Origin: Leclercia adecarboxylata
Lineage (GTDB): Bacteria > Pseudomonadota > Gammaproteobacteria > Enterobacterales > Enterobacteriaceae
DNA: 38,134 nt
Reading direction: 5' to 3'
NCBI GenBank assembly: GCA_002360945.1
Contig: DERO01000011.1
Span: 1,033-39,166 of the forward strand
The notes below the pieces were generated by a model that saw only the letters and a list, made by a program, of their open reading frames with translations, was not told where the DNA came from and did no database searches. The stretch's first letter is position 1. Each line of letters begins with the position of its first letter. The position numbers and the translations under genes are program-made. Below, one piece after another: positions 18,632 to 27,740 of this stretch.

Positions 18632-18900
18632 ATGTTCTCCCTGATGTGTGAGTATTAATCGGTAAATTCCGTTTTGAGCGAAAGTTAATCTAAATAAATT
18701 AGTCAGGGCGATTATTGATCGGGCGCAATTTAACCGGGGCTAACCTGTTTCTCAGGATTTAACATTGTTAAAACCTGTAAGTATCAACTCGTTACAATCT
18801 AATTTTTTTATTACCCCGCCTCAGCGTTGATCGCTGGCTGACACAGGTTAAAATCACGCGTTTTGGGAATTTATCTAAATAATTGTGCGGGATCACGACA
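18632..18900. other. AT-rich divergent intergenic region, katA-yfaZ
   Basis: 269 bases between divergent starts. It must hold the promoters of both genes, but I could not pick a clear -35/-10 pair for either, nor a convincing OxyR or Fur site. A short inverted repeat CAGCG-TTGAT-CGCTG lies at 18822-18836. A GCGGGA eight to thirteen bases before the yfaZ ATG serves as ribosome site. Confidence 0.5.
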
Positions 18901-19443
18901 ATGAAAAAAGTGGCATTACTGGGCCTTGGCGGCCTGATGTTTGTTTCTGCGGCAGCTAACGCCATTACCATCAGCGGCCAGGCCGGTGAGGACTACACCA
19001 ACGTTGGCGTCGGTTTTGGCACGGAAACGTCGGGCCTGGCGGCGACCGGCAACTGGACCAATAACGACGATGAGGGTGACGTCGCCAGCATCGGTCTGGG
19101 CCTGAACGTGCCGCTCGGTCCGTTCCTCGCTACCGTGGGCGGTAAAGGCATCTACACCCACCCGAAAGACAGCGATGAAGGCTATGCGGCAGCGGTAGGC
19201 GGCGGCCTGCAGTGGAAAATTGGCAACAGCTTTGGTCTGTTTGGCGAGTACTACTACTCTCCGGACTCCCTCTCCAGCGGTATCGATAGCTACGAAGAGG
19301 CCAACGCCGGTGCGCGCTGGACCATCATGCGCCCAATCACCATTGAGGCGGGCTACCGTTACCTGAACCTGGCGGGCAAAGACGGCAACCGCGACAACGC
19401 CATTGCCGATGGCCCGTACGTGGGCGTGAGCGCTGGCTTCTGA
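18901..19443 (+). CDS. yfaZ: YfaZ-family outer-membrane protein
   Basis: The ATG at 18901 gives MKKVALLGLGGLMFVSAAANA, a typical signal peptide with cleavage after ANA, and 180 residues, the E. coli YfaZ length. An in-frame start at 18883 would put six residues before the signal peptide and is rejected. The mature part is built of alternating beta-strand sequence with many glycines and aromatics (GLFGEYYYSPDSLSSG, then ARWTIMRPITIEAGYRYLNL) and ends in Phe, as outer-membrane barrels do. Its function is not known to me. Confidence 0.95.
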   Translation: MKKVALLGLGGLMFVSAAANAITISGQAGEDYTNVGVGFGTETSGLAATGNWTNNDDEGDVASIGLGLNVPLGPFLATVGGKGIYTHPKDSDEGYAAAVGGGLQWKIGNSFGLFGEYYYSPDSLSSGIDSYEEANAGARWTIMRPITIEAGYRYLNLAGKDGNRDNAIADGPYVGVSAGF

Positions 19444-19449
19444 TCCCCC

Positions 19450-19470
19450 GGCGCGGCATTCTGCCGCGCC
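19450..19470 (+). terminator. Terminator after yfaZ
   Basis: GGCGCGGCA (19450-19458), loop TTC and TGCCGCGCC (19462-19470) form a perfect nine-pair stem, followed by TGTTTCTCTCTT. It begins seven bases after the stop codon. Confidence 0.85.
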
Positions 19471-19536
19471 TGTTTCTCTCTTCCCCCCACAGCCGATTGC
19501 GCTATAGTGTTTTCACCACAAATGCGGGAGAACACA

Positions 19537-20736
19537 ATGATAAACGTGGAGATGCTGTCCACTGGCGATGAAGTGCTGCATGGACAAATCACTGATACCA
19601 ATGCGGCCTGGCTGGCGGATATTTTCTTTGAGCAGGGATTACCGTTAACGCGGCGTAACACGGTGGGCGACTCGCTGGAGGCGCTGGTCAACGTGCTGCG
19701 TGAGCGCAGCGAACAGGCGGATGTGCTGATTGTGAATGGTGGCCTCGGCCCCACCAGCGACGACCTGAGCGCGCTGGCCGCCGCCACGGCGAAAGGCGAA
19801 GAGCTGGTGCTGCACACCGAGTGGCTCAGCCATATGGAGCGTTTCTTCAGCGATCGCGGCAAGGTGATGGCTCCCAGCAACCGCAAGCAGGCGGAAATTC
19901 CGGCCAGTGCGGAGCTGGTGGATAACCCCGTCGGTACCGCCTGCGGCTTTGCCATTCAGCTTAATCGCTGCCTGATGTTCTTCACTCCCGGCGTCCCGTC
20001 CGAATTTAAGGTGATGGTGGAAAAAGAGATCCTGCCGCGTCTGCGTCAGCGTTTTACCTTACCGGAACCCCCGATCTGTTTACGACTCACCACTTTCGGC
20101 CGCTCGGAGAGCGACCTGGCCCAGAGCCTCGATCACCTGAGCTTACCGCCAGGGGTGACGATGGGCTACCGCTCTTCCATGCCGATTATCGAACTGAAAT
20201 TAACCGGCCCGGCAACCGAGAAGGCCGCAATGCTGGCCCTGTGGCCTGAGGTGCAGCGCGTGGCGGGTGAGAACCTGATCTTCGAAGGCACCGAAGGACT
20301 CCCGGCGCAAATCGCCCGCAATTTGCAGGCCCGTCAGCTGAGCCTCACCCTGAGCGAGCAATTTACCGGTGGCCTGCTGGCGTTACAGCTCTCGCGGGTA
20401 AGCGCTCCGCTGCTGGCAAGCGAGGTGGTGCCTTCCCAGGAGGAGACCCTGGCGCAAACCGCCCACTGGGTGGCCGAGCGGCGGGTGAAACATTTTGCCG
20501 GTCTGGCACTGGCGGTGTCGGGTGCAGAAGAGGATCATCTCAACTTTGCGCTGGCTACCCCGGAAGGCACCCACGCCCTGCGGGTGAAAATGAGCACAAC
20601 GCGCTACAGCCTGGCAGTCCGTCAGGAGGTCTGCGCGATGATGGCGCTGAACATGCTGCGCCGCTGGTTGAACGACAAGCCGGTGGCCAGCGAGCATGGC
20701 TGGATCAACGTCGTCGAATCGCTGTTCGTTGAGTAA
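19537..20736 (+). CDS. yfaY: CinA-like protein YfaY
   Basis: 399 residues from the ATG at 19537, six bases after GGGAG (19526-19530); E. coli YfaY is about 400. Residues 1-165 form the CinA/MoaB-like domain (STGDEVLHGQITDTNAAWLA, then NGGLGPTSDDLS), associated with ADP-ribose pyrophosphatase activity in CinA proteins. The C-terminal part, from about residue 245, resembles the NMN deamidase (PncC) domain, but the expected AESCTGG is SEQFTGG, so the catalytic Ser is gone. It probably does not deamidate NMN. A CTATAGT at 19501-19507 could be a -10. It is convergent with glpC. Confidence 0.93.
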   Translation: MINVEMLSTGDEVLHGQITDTNAAWLADIFFEQGLPLTRRNTVGDSLEALVNVLRERSEQADVLIVNGGLGPTSDDLSALAAATAKGEELVLHTEWLSHMERFFSDRGKVMAPSNRKQAEIPASAELVDNPVGTACGFAIQLNRCLMFFTPGVPSEFKVMVEKEILPRLRQRFTLPEPPICLRLTTFGRSESDLAQSLDHLSLPPGVTMGYRSSMPIIELKLTGPATEKAAMLALWPEVQRVAGENLIFEGTEGLPAQIARNLQARQLSLTLSEQFTGGLLALQLSRVSAPLLASEVVPSQEETLAQTAHWVAERRVKHFAGLALAVSGAEEDHLNFALATPEGTHALRVKMSTTRYSLAVRQEVCAMMALNMLRRWLNDKPVASEHGWINVVESLFVE

Positions 20737-20741
20737 AACCT

Positions 20742-20764
20742 GTGCCGGGGCCTTTCCCCGGCAC
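20742..20764. terminator. Shared hairpin between convergent yfaY and glpC
   Basis: GTGCCGGGG (20742-20750), loop CCTTT and CCCCGGCAC (20756-20764) form a perfect nine-pair stem that fills most of the 31-base gap. The T tracts are short on both sides (TGTT and AGGTTTT), so it is a weak intrinsic terminator or a 3'-end stabiliser. Confidence 0.7.
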
Positions 20765-20767
20765 TGT

Positions 20768-21958
20768 TCAGCCCAGCGCCTTCGCCAGCAGGGTAATCGG
20801 ATGTTCACAGCGCTTGCGGGTGGACATCTCAATCTGCCACTTGCAGGTTTCGCAGTCGGTCACCACGATATCCGCGCCGCTCTCCTCAATCTGGCGGAAC
20901 AGCGGGGCGCCAATCGCCTGTGACGTTTCGTAGTTCTCACGCTTGAAGCCGTAGGTACCTGCAATCCCGCAGCAGCGCGAATCCAGCACCGTCAGCTCAA
21001 GGCCAGGAATCAACCGCAGCAGTTCAAGTGTATAGAGCGACCAGCCCATTTTCTCCATATGACACGGCGTGTGGTACACCACTTTCAGGGGCAGTTTTCC
21101 CAGCGGTAACGTCTGTCCGCTATCCAGTTTGCGCCACAGGAAACGGGTTGCCAGCTCGATGTGCTCGCGCAGCCCGCTATTATCCACGTCCAGCAGATGC
21201 GGGTACTCGTCGCGCAGGGTGAAGGTGCAGGTGGACGAGGTCGCCAGCACCGGAATACCCTTGTCGACAATGGCTTCGCGCAGCGACGTAACGTTGCTTT
21301 TTGCCTGCCTGCGCGCTTTATCGGTAAACCCGTTGGCAATCAGCGGTACGCCGCAGCACTTCTCCTTGTTCAGTAGCTGAACGCCCGTTCCCATGGCGTT
21401 GAGCACCTTCAGCAGATCTTTGCCCAGCTGCGGGTGGTTGTAATTCACATAGCAGCCGTGGAAAAAGGCCACCTGGTCGGCATACTGCGCCTGCTCCGTC
21501 GCGACGGATTTGTACCAGCGGCGGAAGGTGCCGTGAGAATATTTCGGCAGGCTGCGGTGATGGTCTATCTTCAGCGTGGCATCCAGCAGCTGGCGTACCG
21601 GTTTGAGAGAGGTCGCGGCATTCACCAGCGGGGCAAACGGCGTCGACAGGCTGCCCATCAGGTCGGTGTGGCTCAGAATGGCGTCCCGTAATGACGGCTT
21701 TTGCGTGCCGTAGCGCGCCCGCGCGCGCTGGATGATATCGCCGATCTTGACATCAGACGGGCAGGCCACTTCGCAGCGTTTACAGTTGATGCAGTATTTC
21801 AGCGCCTCGTCATACAGCCTGCCGTCCTTCAGGCGCAGACGTTCGCCGTCCGGCCCGGCCTGTTTCGGCCCGGGATAGCGTGGATTGACGCCGCTAACCG
21901 GGCAGACGGTGGTACACACCGTGCATTTGATGCAGCTTTCAAAACGGGTATCGTTCAT
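20768..21958 (-). CDS. glpC: Anaerobic glycerol-3-phosphate dehydrogenase subunit C
   Basis: 396 residues, equal to E. coli GlpC. It anchors the GlpAB dimer to the inner membrane and passes electrons to the quinone pool, feeding fumarate or nitrate respiration. Two [4Fe-4S] motifs lie at the N terminus: [12 protein letters not shown] and [12 protein letters not shown]. Two CCG cysteine-rich domains follow ([11 protein letters not shown] with EKCCGVP, and [10 protein letters not shown] with [11 protein letters not shown]). The start overlaps the glpB stop by four bases. It is the last gene of the leftward glpABC operon. Confidence 0.98.
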   Translation of the reverse strand: MNDTRFESCIKCTVCTTVCPVSGVNPRYPGPKQAGPDGERLRLKDGRLYDEALKYCINCKRCEVACPSDVKIGDIIQRARARYGTQKPSLRDAILSHTDLMGSLSTPFAPLVNAATSLKPVRQLLDATLKIDHHRSLPKYSHGTFRRWYKSVATEQAQYADQVAFFHGCYVNYNHPQLGKDLLKVLNAMGTGVQLLNKEKCCGVPLIANGFTDKARRQAKSNVTSLREAIVDKGIPVLATSSTCTFTLRDEYPHLLDVDNSGLREHIELATRFLWRKLDSGQTLPLGKLPLKVVYHTPCHMEKMGWSLYTLELLRLIPGLELTVLDSRCCGIAGTYGFKRENYETSQAIGAPLFRQIEESGADIVVTDCETCKWQIEMSTRKRCEHPITLLAKALG

Positions 21959-23172
21959 TGTTCAGCCTCCGTGCGCTGGCTAATCTGCTCTGCCACATAC
22001 AGCGCCGTGACGGCGCAGACGCCGCCCCCGCATCCCTGGGCAATGGGATCGTATCCGCCCAGCAGCGAGCCGATGGCAAACAGATTACTGACGGGCTTAC
22101 CGGAAAGCTGCGGGTGTAGCTGGTTATCGACAATCACGCCGAACTGTTGCCAGGGCTGCGGCGAGAAGAAATCACTCTTATACCAGTCCGCGCGGGAGGC
22201 GCTTTGCCGGACATCCAGCCCCATAATGGCTTCCCGGATGCCCTCCCGGCTGCTCAGCAGTCCGTTACTGAAGAAGCTGCCGCTGGCCAGCACCGTATAG
22301 CGGGCACGAAGCGGAATATCATCGTGGTTACGCGTCCAGACTTCGCTGACCGCGCCGTCCGTCAGGGTGATTTTTTTCACCTCATCCCCCGCCATCCAGA
22401 TGCCACCCTGGGCAACAAACTGGCGCTGCAGCTGGGTATGCAGGCGAATACCGGGTACGGAAGGGGGCAGCGTTGGCAGCAGACCGAGCGTGCAGGGCAG
22501 ACGATCCGAGAGCCAGTGCCAGAGCCGGTTGTCGCTTAAGCCAAAGCAGGCGGGCATCAACAGCGCGTCGCAGCTTTCGCCGAGCGGCCTGAGCGCGTCA
22601 TACAGCAGCGACCATTTCTCTTCGTTATCAAGGAAACGGGCGATATTCACCGCGCGAAACTCGCTTGGGTTGTCGCGCAGGACATCCAGTTCGGGCAGCT
22701 CTATCTCTGCCGCTTCGGCATTAACCCCCTGGCGACAAAGTGACGCCGCCGCGAGATGGGGCTGGAAATCAAGAAAACCACTAATACCCACGACCCGCAC
22801 GCGAGCAGCATTGAACGGGGCAACGGGCACCTCCTCCGGACTAAGCCAGGCGGAGCGCAGGATACCGAGCGGCGTGACGCGCTGATGATTTTGCCTGGCG
22901 CTTCCCTTCAGACGCGCGCCACAGTCCGCCAGTAGCGCTTCGGTTTCCAGCGCAAAGCGGTCAACATGCTGCGCGCCGATCAGGTGATAGGGATGTTCTG
23001 GCGGCAGCTTATCGCGGTACCTGTCGTCCACCAGATCCAGCGAGCCCGATGAGAAATGCAGGGCACTCTGGCCCCGGGTGCTAATGGCGCAGCGCAGCCC
23101 CTGTTTTGTAAGTTTGATGCCACAAAGCAAGCCTGCCAGCCCGCCGCCGACAATCACGGTATCAAATTTCAT
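21955..23172 (-). CDS. glpB: Anaerobic glycerol-3-phosphate dehydrogenase subunit B
   Basis: The ATG at 23172 gives [21 protein letters not shown] and 405 residues; E. coli GlpB has 419, so this copy is shorter, mainly in the region after residue 35, where [20 protein letters not shown] replaces a longer loop. An upstream in-frame start at 23244 lies inside glpA and is rejected. The N-terminal GGGLAG is the FAD/NAD dinucleotide-binding fold; the C-terminal [20 protein letters not shown] closes the flavin site. GlpB binds FMN and GlpA in the soluble dimer. It overlaps the glpA end by 11 bases and glpC by four. Confidence 0.96.
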   Translation of the reverse strand: MKFDTVIVGGGLAGLLCGIKLTKQGLRCAISTRGQSALHFSSGSLDLVDDRYRDKLPPEHPYHLIGAQHVDRFALETEALLADCGARLKGSARQNHQRVTPLGILRSAWLSPEEVPVAPFNAARVRVVGISGFLDFQPHLAAASLCRQGVNAEAAEIELPELDVLRDNPSEFRAVNIARFLDNEEKWSLLYDALRPLGESCDALLMPACFGLSDNRLWHWLSDRLPCTLGLLPTLPPSVPGIRLHTQLQRQFVAQGGIWMAGDEVKKITLTDGAVSEVWTRNHDDIPLRARYTVLASGSFFSNGLLSSREGIREAIMGLDVRQSASRADWYKSDFFSPQPWQQFGVIVDNQLHPQLSGKPVSNLFAIGSLLGGYDPIAQGCGGGVCAVTALYVAEQISQRTEAEQ

Positions 23173-24790
23173 CCTGTTGCTCCTTCTCAAGACCGCAAAG
23201 CCCCTGGTAGACCCAGCGGGTAAACTCGCTTTCGCGCAGGGCATCTCCCCAGGCGACAGGCTGAATACCTTTCCAGCGCTCGTTTAAAAACGCGCTGAGC
23301 TGATCGAGCGACTGGGTGGCGGTAGTGGTATGAAAACGTTGCAGCAGTCCGGCGGCACGACAGGCGCAGAGCTCGCCCTGGCAGGTCCCCATGCCGACGC
23401 GGGTGCGCCGGCGGAGATCGAGCAGGCTCTTGACCGTCAGGTTCTCCACCGCGTACTGCACTTCACCGGCGGTCACGGCTTCGCATTCGCATACCAGGCT
23501 GCGGCTCAGTCGCCCTTCGCCCAGCCAGGCCGGCGTTCTGTCGCCATGGCGATAGATGGCTGACCCGCGCAGAGGGGCGGGCAGGGAGATAATTTTTTGC
23601 AGTGTCTTCTCGGTGGACTGCCGCGAACCGGGCAGAGGCTGTTCTGCCGTCACGCACGGTTCGGTATTGCCCAGCTTGCGGCAGACGGCATCCGTTGCCC
23701 ACTCCGCCATCAGACGATAGGTCATCAGTTTGCCGCCGGTGATGGTGATAAACCCGTCCAGACCGTCACGCACGGCATGGTCGAGCAGCACAATGCCGCG
23801 GCTGACGTTACGCCCGCTTGGGTCGTTATCGCGGGCGACCAGCGGACGTACGCCCGCATAGGCGCGCAGGATCCGGGTCTGCGCCATCGCCGGGGCCAGT
23901 TTTTCCCCTTCGCGCAGCAGGATATCTACCTCTTCGGCGGTCACGCGGTTGTAATCAATCTCGCTGTAGTCCACCTGCGTTGAGGTCGTACCGATTAACG
24001 AAATGGTATCGCCGGGGACGAGGATATCGGCATCGGAGGGTTTGCGGCAGCGGTTGATCACGTGGTTATTAATGCGGTGATCGAGGATCAGCAGGGAGCC
24101 TTTCGCCGGGAACATGCGAACCGACAGGTCGGCGTATTCCGCAATGCGCTGCCCCCAGATACCCGCGGCATTGACGACGACGGAGGCAAACAGCTCGCTG
24201 TGTTCATTGTATTGCGTGTCAAACACCCGCACGCCGCAGATGCGATGGCCTTCGCGGATGAGTCCGGTTACCTCATGTCCGGTCAGAATGCGCGCGCCAT
24301 GCTCGCGAGCGTCCAGCATATTGGCGGCCGTCAGGCGAAAAGGATCCACCGTACCGTCAGGCACTTTTACCGCCCCCGTCAGGGCCGGGTTGACGGAGGG
24401 TTCAATGCGGCGCGCGAGGGCCGGGTCGATAGCCTCGGCCTGAATCCCCGCCGCACGGCAGGCGGTAATAAAGGTTGACTGAAAGGCGAGATCGTCTTCG
24501 GGAAGCGTAATAAACAGACCGTCGGTCGGTTCAATGCAGTGGCGGGCGATACGCCGCAGGATCTGATTTTCGGCGATACATTCACGCGCGGATTCGCCGT
24601 CGGTCACGGCGTAGCGGGCGCCGCTGTGAAGCAGTCCATGATTGCGGCCGGTAGCGCCTGTCGCGATGTCATGGCGCTCCAGCAGCGTGACGCTTAATCC
24701 CCGCAGGGCGCAATCGCGTGCGATGCCGGCGCCGGTCGCGCCACCGCCAATGATTATCACATCGCTGTAACGAGGATCCTGAATGGTCAT
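23162..24790 (-). CDS. glpA: Anaerobic glycerol-3-phosphate dehydrogenase subunit A
   Basis: The ATG at 24790 is preceded on the minus strand by AGGGA and gives 542 residues, as in E. coli; starts further upstream enter the regulatory region. It is the catalytic FAD subunit, oxidising sn-glycerol-3-phosphate to dihydroxyacetone phosphate. Residues 11-40 hold [22 protein letters not shown] (dinucleotide fold), followed by [17 protein letters not shown]-terminal BFD-like [2Fe-2S] domain has CECEAV and [10 protein letters not shown]. First gene of glpABC, divergent from glpT. Confidence 0.97.
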   Translation of the reverse strand: MTIQDPRYSDVIIIGGGATGAGIARDCALRGLSVTLLERHDIATGATGRNHGLLHSGARYAVTDGESARECIAENQILRRIARHCIEPTDGLFITLPEDDLAFQSTFITACRAAGIQAEAIDPALARRIEPSVNPALTGAVKVPDGTVDPFRLTAANMLDAREHGARILTGHEVTGLIREGHRICGVRVFDTQYNEHSELFASVVVNAAGIWGQRIAEYADLSVRMFPAKGSLLILDHRINNHVINRCRKPSDADILVPGDTISLIGTTSTQVDYSEIDYNRVTAEEVDILLREGEKLAPAMAQTRILRAYAGVRPLVARDNDPSGRNVSRGIVLLDHAVRDGLDGFITITGGKLMTYRLMAEWATDAVCRKLGNTEPCVTAEQPLPGSRQSTEKTLQKIISLPAPLRGSAIYRHGDRTPAWLGEGRLSRSLVCECEAVTAGEVQYAVENLTVKSLLDLRRRTRVGMGTCQGELCACRAAGLLQRFHTTTATQSLDQLSAFLNERWKGIQPVAWGDALRESEFTRWVYQGLCGLEKEQQDEI

Positions 24791-24848
24791 TGCTATCCCT
24801 CTGTGTTCGTTTTCTATCATTTAGCCACACTAAAACTATGGTTTGTTT

Positions 24849-24887
24849 GATTTCGAGCACAAACGAGCGATATTCGAAAGTGAAACG
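24849..24887. promoter_or_regulatory. Two candidate GlpR operators
   Basis: Two sites with a TTCGA left half lie 21 bases apart: one at 24849-24866 (GATTTCGAGC...) and one at 24870-24887 (ATATTCGAAAGTGAAACG). Compared with the GlpR palindrome ATGTTCGATAACGAACAT, each matches at about ten or eleven of 18 positions. Two phased sites nearly two helical turns apart between glpA and glpT are what GlpR control of this divergent pair would need. Confidence 0.5.
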
Positions 24888-24894
24888 TGATTTC

Positions 24895-24912
24895 ATGCGC
24901 TTTTTTGCGCAT
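24895..24912. other. Inverted repeat ATGCGC-T6-GCGCAT
   Basis: ATGCGC (24895-24900), six T and GCGCAT (24907-24912) form a perfect six-base inverted repeat in the middle of the glpA-glpT region. The role is unknown; the T6 centre could be a site of bending. Confidence 0.5.
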
Positions 24913-24935
24913 TCTGTCATATTTCTGTAACAATC

Positions 24936-24978
24936 TGTGCGTTGATTCACAGTAACAATCACTGTGATTTCTTAACAT
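24936..24978 (+). promoter_or_regulatory. CRP-like sites in the glpA-glpT region
   Basis: TGTGC-N6-TCACA at 24936-24951 matches the CRP consensus TGTGA-N6-TCACA at 9 of 10 positions. A second, half-conserved site TGTGA-N6-AACAT is at 24963-24978, 27 bases on. CRP activates both glp operons in E. coli. Confidence 0.6.
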
Positions 24979-25045
24979 CGCGGCCTCTCTGAAGTTGGGG
25001 GCAGTTAAACCCCTGTAAATTCAATACCTGGCCACGGAGGCTGTC

Positions 25046-26398
25046 ATGCTCAGTATCTTCAAACCTGCGCCGCATCGGGCGCGTCTGCCAGAGGCAGAAA
25101 TTGATCCGCTATACCGCCGTCTGCGTTGGCAAATTTTCCTGGGGATCTTCTTCGGGTACGCGGCGTACTACCTTGTGCGTAAAAACTTCGCCCTCGCCAT
25201 GCCGTATCTGGTGGAGCAGGGCTTTTCGCGTGGCGATCTGGGGTTCGCGCTGTCGGGGATCTCCATCGCCTACGGTTTTTCCAAATTCATTATGGGTTCA
25301 GTCTCCGACCGCTCGAATCCGCGCGTGTTCCTGCCGGCCGGCCTGATCCTGGCGGCAGCGGTCATGCTGTTTATGGGCTTTGTGCCCTGGGCAACCTCCA
25401 GCATTGCCGTCATGTTCGTGCTGCTGTTCCTCTGCGGCTGGTTCCAGGGGATGGGATGGCCGCCGTGCGGACGCACCATGGTGCACTGGTGGTCGCAGAA
25501 AGAGCGTGGCGGTATCGTGTCGGTGTGGAACTGCGCGCATAACGTGGGCGGTGGTATTCCGCCTCTGCTGTTCCTGCTGGGGATGGCCTGGTTCAACGAC
25601 TGGCACGCGGCGCTCTATATGCCTGCCTTTGGTGCCATTGTGGTGGCGATTATTGCCTTCGCCCTGATGCGTGACACACCGCAGTCCTGCGGCCTGCCGC
25701 CGATTGAAGAGTACAAAAACGACTATCCGGATGATTACAGCGAACAGCACGAAGAAGAGCTGACCGCGAAACAGATTTTCATGAAGTACGTGCTGCCCAA
25801 CAAGCTGCTGTGGTACATCGCGGTCGCCAACGTGTTCGTTTATCTGCTGCGCTACGGCATTCTTGACTGGTCCCCGACTTACCTGAAAGAGGTGAAGCAC
25901 TTCGCGCTGGATAAATCTTCGTGGGCCTACTTCCTGTATGAATATGCGGGGATCCCGGGCACGCTGCTTTGCGGCTGGATGTCGGACAAGGTGTTTAAAG
26001 GCAACCGCGGTGCGACGGGCGTCTTCTTTATGACCCTGGTAACCATCGCCACCGTAGTGTACTGGCTCAACCCGCCGGGCAACCCGGGCGTGGATATGGC
26101 CTGTATGATCGTCATCGGCTTCCTGATTTATGGTCCGGTTATGCTGATTGGCCTGCATGCCCTGGAGCTGGCACCGAAGAAAGCGGCAGGCACGGCGGCA
26201 GGCTTTACCGGTCTGTTCGGCTATCTGGGTGGGTCGGTCGCGGCGAGCGCCATCGTGGGCTATACCGTTGACTTCTTCGGCTGGGACGGCGGCTTTATGG
26301 TGATGATTGGCGGTAGCGTGCTGGCAGTACTGCTGCTGGTTGTCGTGATGATCGGTGAGAAACGTCACCACGCGGAAATGCTCGCACGACGTCAATAA
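25046..26398 (+). CDS. glpT: Glycerol-3-phosphate/phosphate antiporter
   Basis: 450 residues (E. coli 452), a 12-helix major-facilitator transporter that imports sn-glycerol-3-phosphate in exchange for inorganic phosphate. Substrate-site residues are at E. coli positions: Arg45 ([15 protein letters not shown]), Lys80 ([17 protein letters not shown]) and Arg269 ([16 protein letters not shown]). The central cytoplasmic loop is the acidic stretch [20 protein letters not shown] at 25036-25040 precedes the ATG. The same transporter also carries fosfomycin. glpQ follows after 11 bases. Confidence 0.98.
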   Translation: MLSIFKPAPHRARLPEAEIDPLYRRLRWQIFLGIFFGYAAYYLVRKNFALAMPYLVEQGFSRGDLGFALSGISIAYGFSKFIMGSVSDRSNPRVFLPAGLILAAAVMLFMGFVPWATSSIAVMFVLLFLCGWFQGMGWPPCGRTMVHWWSQKERGGIVSVWNCAHNVGGGIPPLLFLLGMAWFNDWHAALYMPAFGAIVVAIIAFALMRDTPQSCGLPPIEEYKNDYPDDYSEQHEEELTAKQIFMKYVLPNKLLWYIAVANVFVYLLRYGILDWSPTYLKEVKHFALDKSSWAYFLYEYAGIPGTLLCGWMSDKVFKGNRGATGVFFMTLVTIATVVYWLNPPGNPGVDMACMIVIGFLIYGPVMLIGLHALELAPKKAAGTAAGFTGLFGYLGGSVAASAIVGYTVDFFGWDGGFMVMIGGSVLAVLLLVVVMIGEKRHHAEMLARRQ

Positions 26399-26409
26399 GG
26401 AGTATTGCC

Positions 26410-27462
26410 ATGAAATTATCTTACTTAACAACCGGCCTGCTGCTGGCGGGCCTGATGACCGGGTCCGCGCTGGCGGCAGATAAAATCGTCATTGCCCATC
26501 GTGGTGCCAGCGGCTATCTGCCGGAGCATACGCTGCCGGCAAAAGCGATGGCCTATGCGCAGGGCGCGGATTATCTGGAGCAGGACCTGGTGATGACGAA
26601 GGACGATCAGCTGGTGGTCCTGCACGACCATTATCTTGATCGCGTGACGGACGTGGCGGAGCGTTTCCCATACCGCGCCCGCAAAGATGGTCGCTTCTAC
26701 GCCATTGATTTTACCCTGGCGGAGATCCGCTCCCTGAAGTTTACCGAAGGCTTCGAGATTGAAAACGGCAAGAAGGTGCAGGTCTATCCGGGACGTTTCC
26801 CGATGGGCAAATCTGACTTCCGGATCCATACCTTCCAGGAGGAGATTGAGTTTGTTCAGGGGCTGAACCACTCAACTGGAAAAAATATCGGTATCTACCC
26901 GGAAATCAAAGCGCCGTGGTTCCACCACCAGGAAGGGAAAGACATTGCCGCGAAAACGCTGGACGTGCTGAAGCAGTACGGCTACACCAGCAAGAAGGAC
27001 AAGGTTTATCTGCAGTGCTTTGACGCCGCCGAGCTGAAGCGCATCAAAACCGAGCTGGAGCCGAAGAGGGGGATGAACCTCAATCTGGTGCAGCTGATTG
27101 CTTATACCGACTGGAATGAAACCCAGGAGAAGCAGCCGGACGGCAAGTGGGTGAACTATAACTACGACTGGATGTTTAAGCCGGGTGCGATGCAGCAGAT
27201 TGCGCAGTACGCCGACGGCATCGGGCCGAATTACCACATGCTGGTGGCGGAGGGCTCTACGCCGGGCCACGTGAAGCTGACGGCGATGGTGAAAGAGGCG
27301 CATGCCAGTAAGATGCAGGTCCATCCTTATACGGTACGTGCGGACCAGCTGCCGGAATATGCCACGGATGTGAATCAGCTTTACGACCTGTTGTATAACC
27401 AGGCGGACGTGGACGGGTTATTTACGGATTTCCCCGATAAAGCGGTGACGTTCTTAAAATAA
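26410..27462 (+). CDS. glpQ: Periplasmic glycerophosphodiester phosphodiesterase
   Basis: 350 residues (E. coli 358) starting with a signal peptide, MKLSYLTTGLLLAGLMTGSALAA, so periplasmic. It cuts glycerophosphodiesters from phospholipid turnover to G3P plus alcohol, and the G3P is taken up by GlpT encoded just upstream. Catalytic residues of the family are in IAHRGASGYLPEHT, DYLEQDLVMTKDD and VLHDHYLDR; KNIGIYPEIKAP holds another metal-site glutamate. The shortening against E. coli is in the signal peptide/linker and the last two residues. AAGGAG at 26397-26402 is the ribosome site, overlapping the glpT stop. Confidence 0.97.
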   Translation: MKLSYLTTGLLLAGLMTGSALAADKIVIAHRGASGYLPEHTLPAKAMAYAQGADYLEQDLVMTKDDQLVVLHDHYLDRVTDVAERFPYRARKDGRFYAIDFTLAEIRSLKFTEGFEIENGKKVQVYPGRFPMGKSDFRIHTFQEEIEFVQGLNHSTGKNIGIYPEIKAPWFHHQEGKDIAAKTLDVLKQYGYTSKKDKVYLQCFDAAELKRIKTELEPKRGMNLNLVQLIAYTDWNETQEKQPDGKWVNYNYDWMFKPGAMQQIAQYADGIGPNYHMLVAEGSTPGHVKLTAMVKEAHASKMQVHPYTVRADQLPEYATDVNQLYDLLYNQADVDGLFTDFPDKAVTFLK

Positions 27463-27487
27463 AAAAAGGGCCGCAAGGCCCTTTTTT
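27462..27487. terminator. Bidirectional terminator between glpQ and yfaE
   Basis: AAAAAAGGGCC (27462-27472), loop GCAA and GGCCCTTTTTT (27477-27487). The A tract gives a T tract on the opposite strand, so it serves both convergent operons. It overlaps the stop codons of both genes. Confidence 0.93.
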
Positions 27488-27740
27488 ACATCTCAATCTC
27501 AATATCGCCTTTTGCCCGACAGCAGCAGGGCAAAATTTCCCCTTCGTTGATGAAGGCCAGCGGTTCGGTGATCCAATCAACCTGGCCGTTCACCAGGCGG
27601 CAGCGGCAGGAGCCGCAGTAGCCTTCACGGCACTGGTATTCAACTTCAATCTGGTGGGATTCCAGCGCAATCAGCAGGGAGGGGTGTTCTTCCTGGCACA
27701 GGAGTTCTGTGCCAGTAAGACGAAGCGTCACGCGGCTCAT
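27486..27740 (-). CDS. yfaE: 2Fe-2S ferredoxin YfaE
   Basis: 84 residues, a plant-type ferredoxin. The cluster ligands are CREGYCGSCRC (C-x4-C-x2-C) plus a distal Cys in EILPCCC. In E. coli YfaE reduces the NrdB diferric centre to maintain and regenerate the tyrosyl radical. The start shares a base with the nrdB stop, making nrdA-nrdB-yfaE an operon. In E. coli inaA and yfaH follow; here glpQ is directly convergent. Confidence 0.96.
   Translation of the reverse strand: MSRVTLRLTGTELLCQEEHPSLLIALESHQIEVEYQCREGYCGSCRCRLVNGQVDWITEPLAFINEGEILPCCCRAKGDIEIEM

Noticed and set aside
23173..23244. Longer glpB start
   Set aside because: The 24 extra residues lie within the glpA end and precede the conserved start [11 protein letters not shown].
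24791..25045. Exact -35/-10 assignment for glpA and glpT
   Set aside because: Several AT-rich hexamers fit about equally well on both strands; none stood out enough to report.
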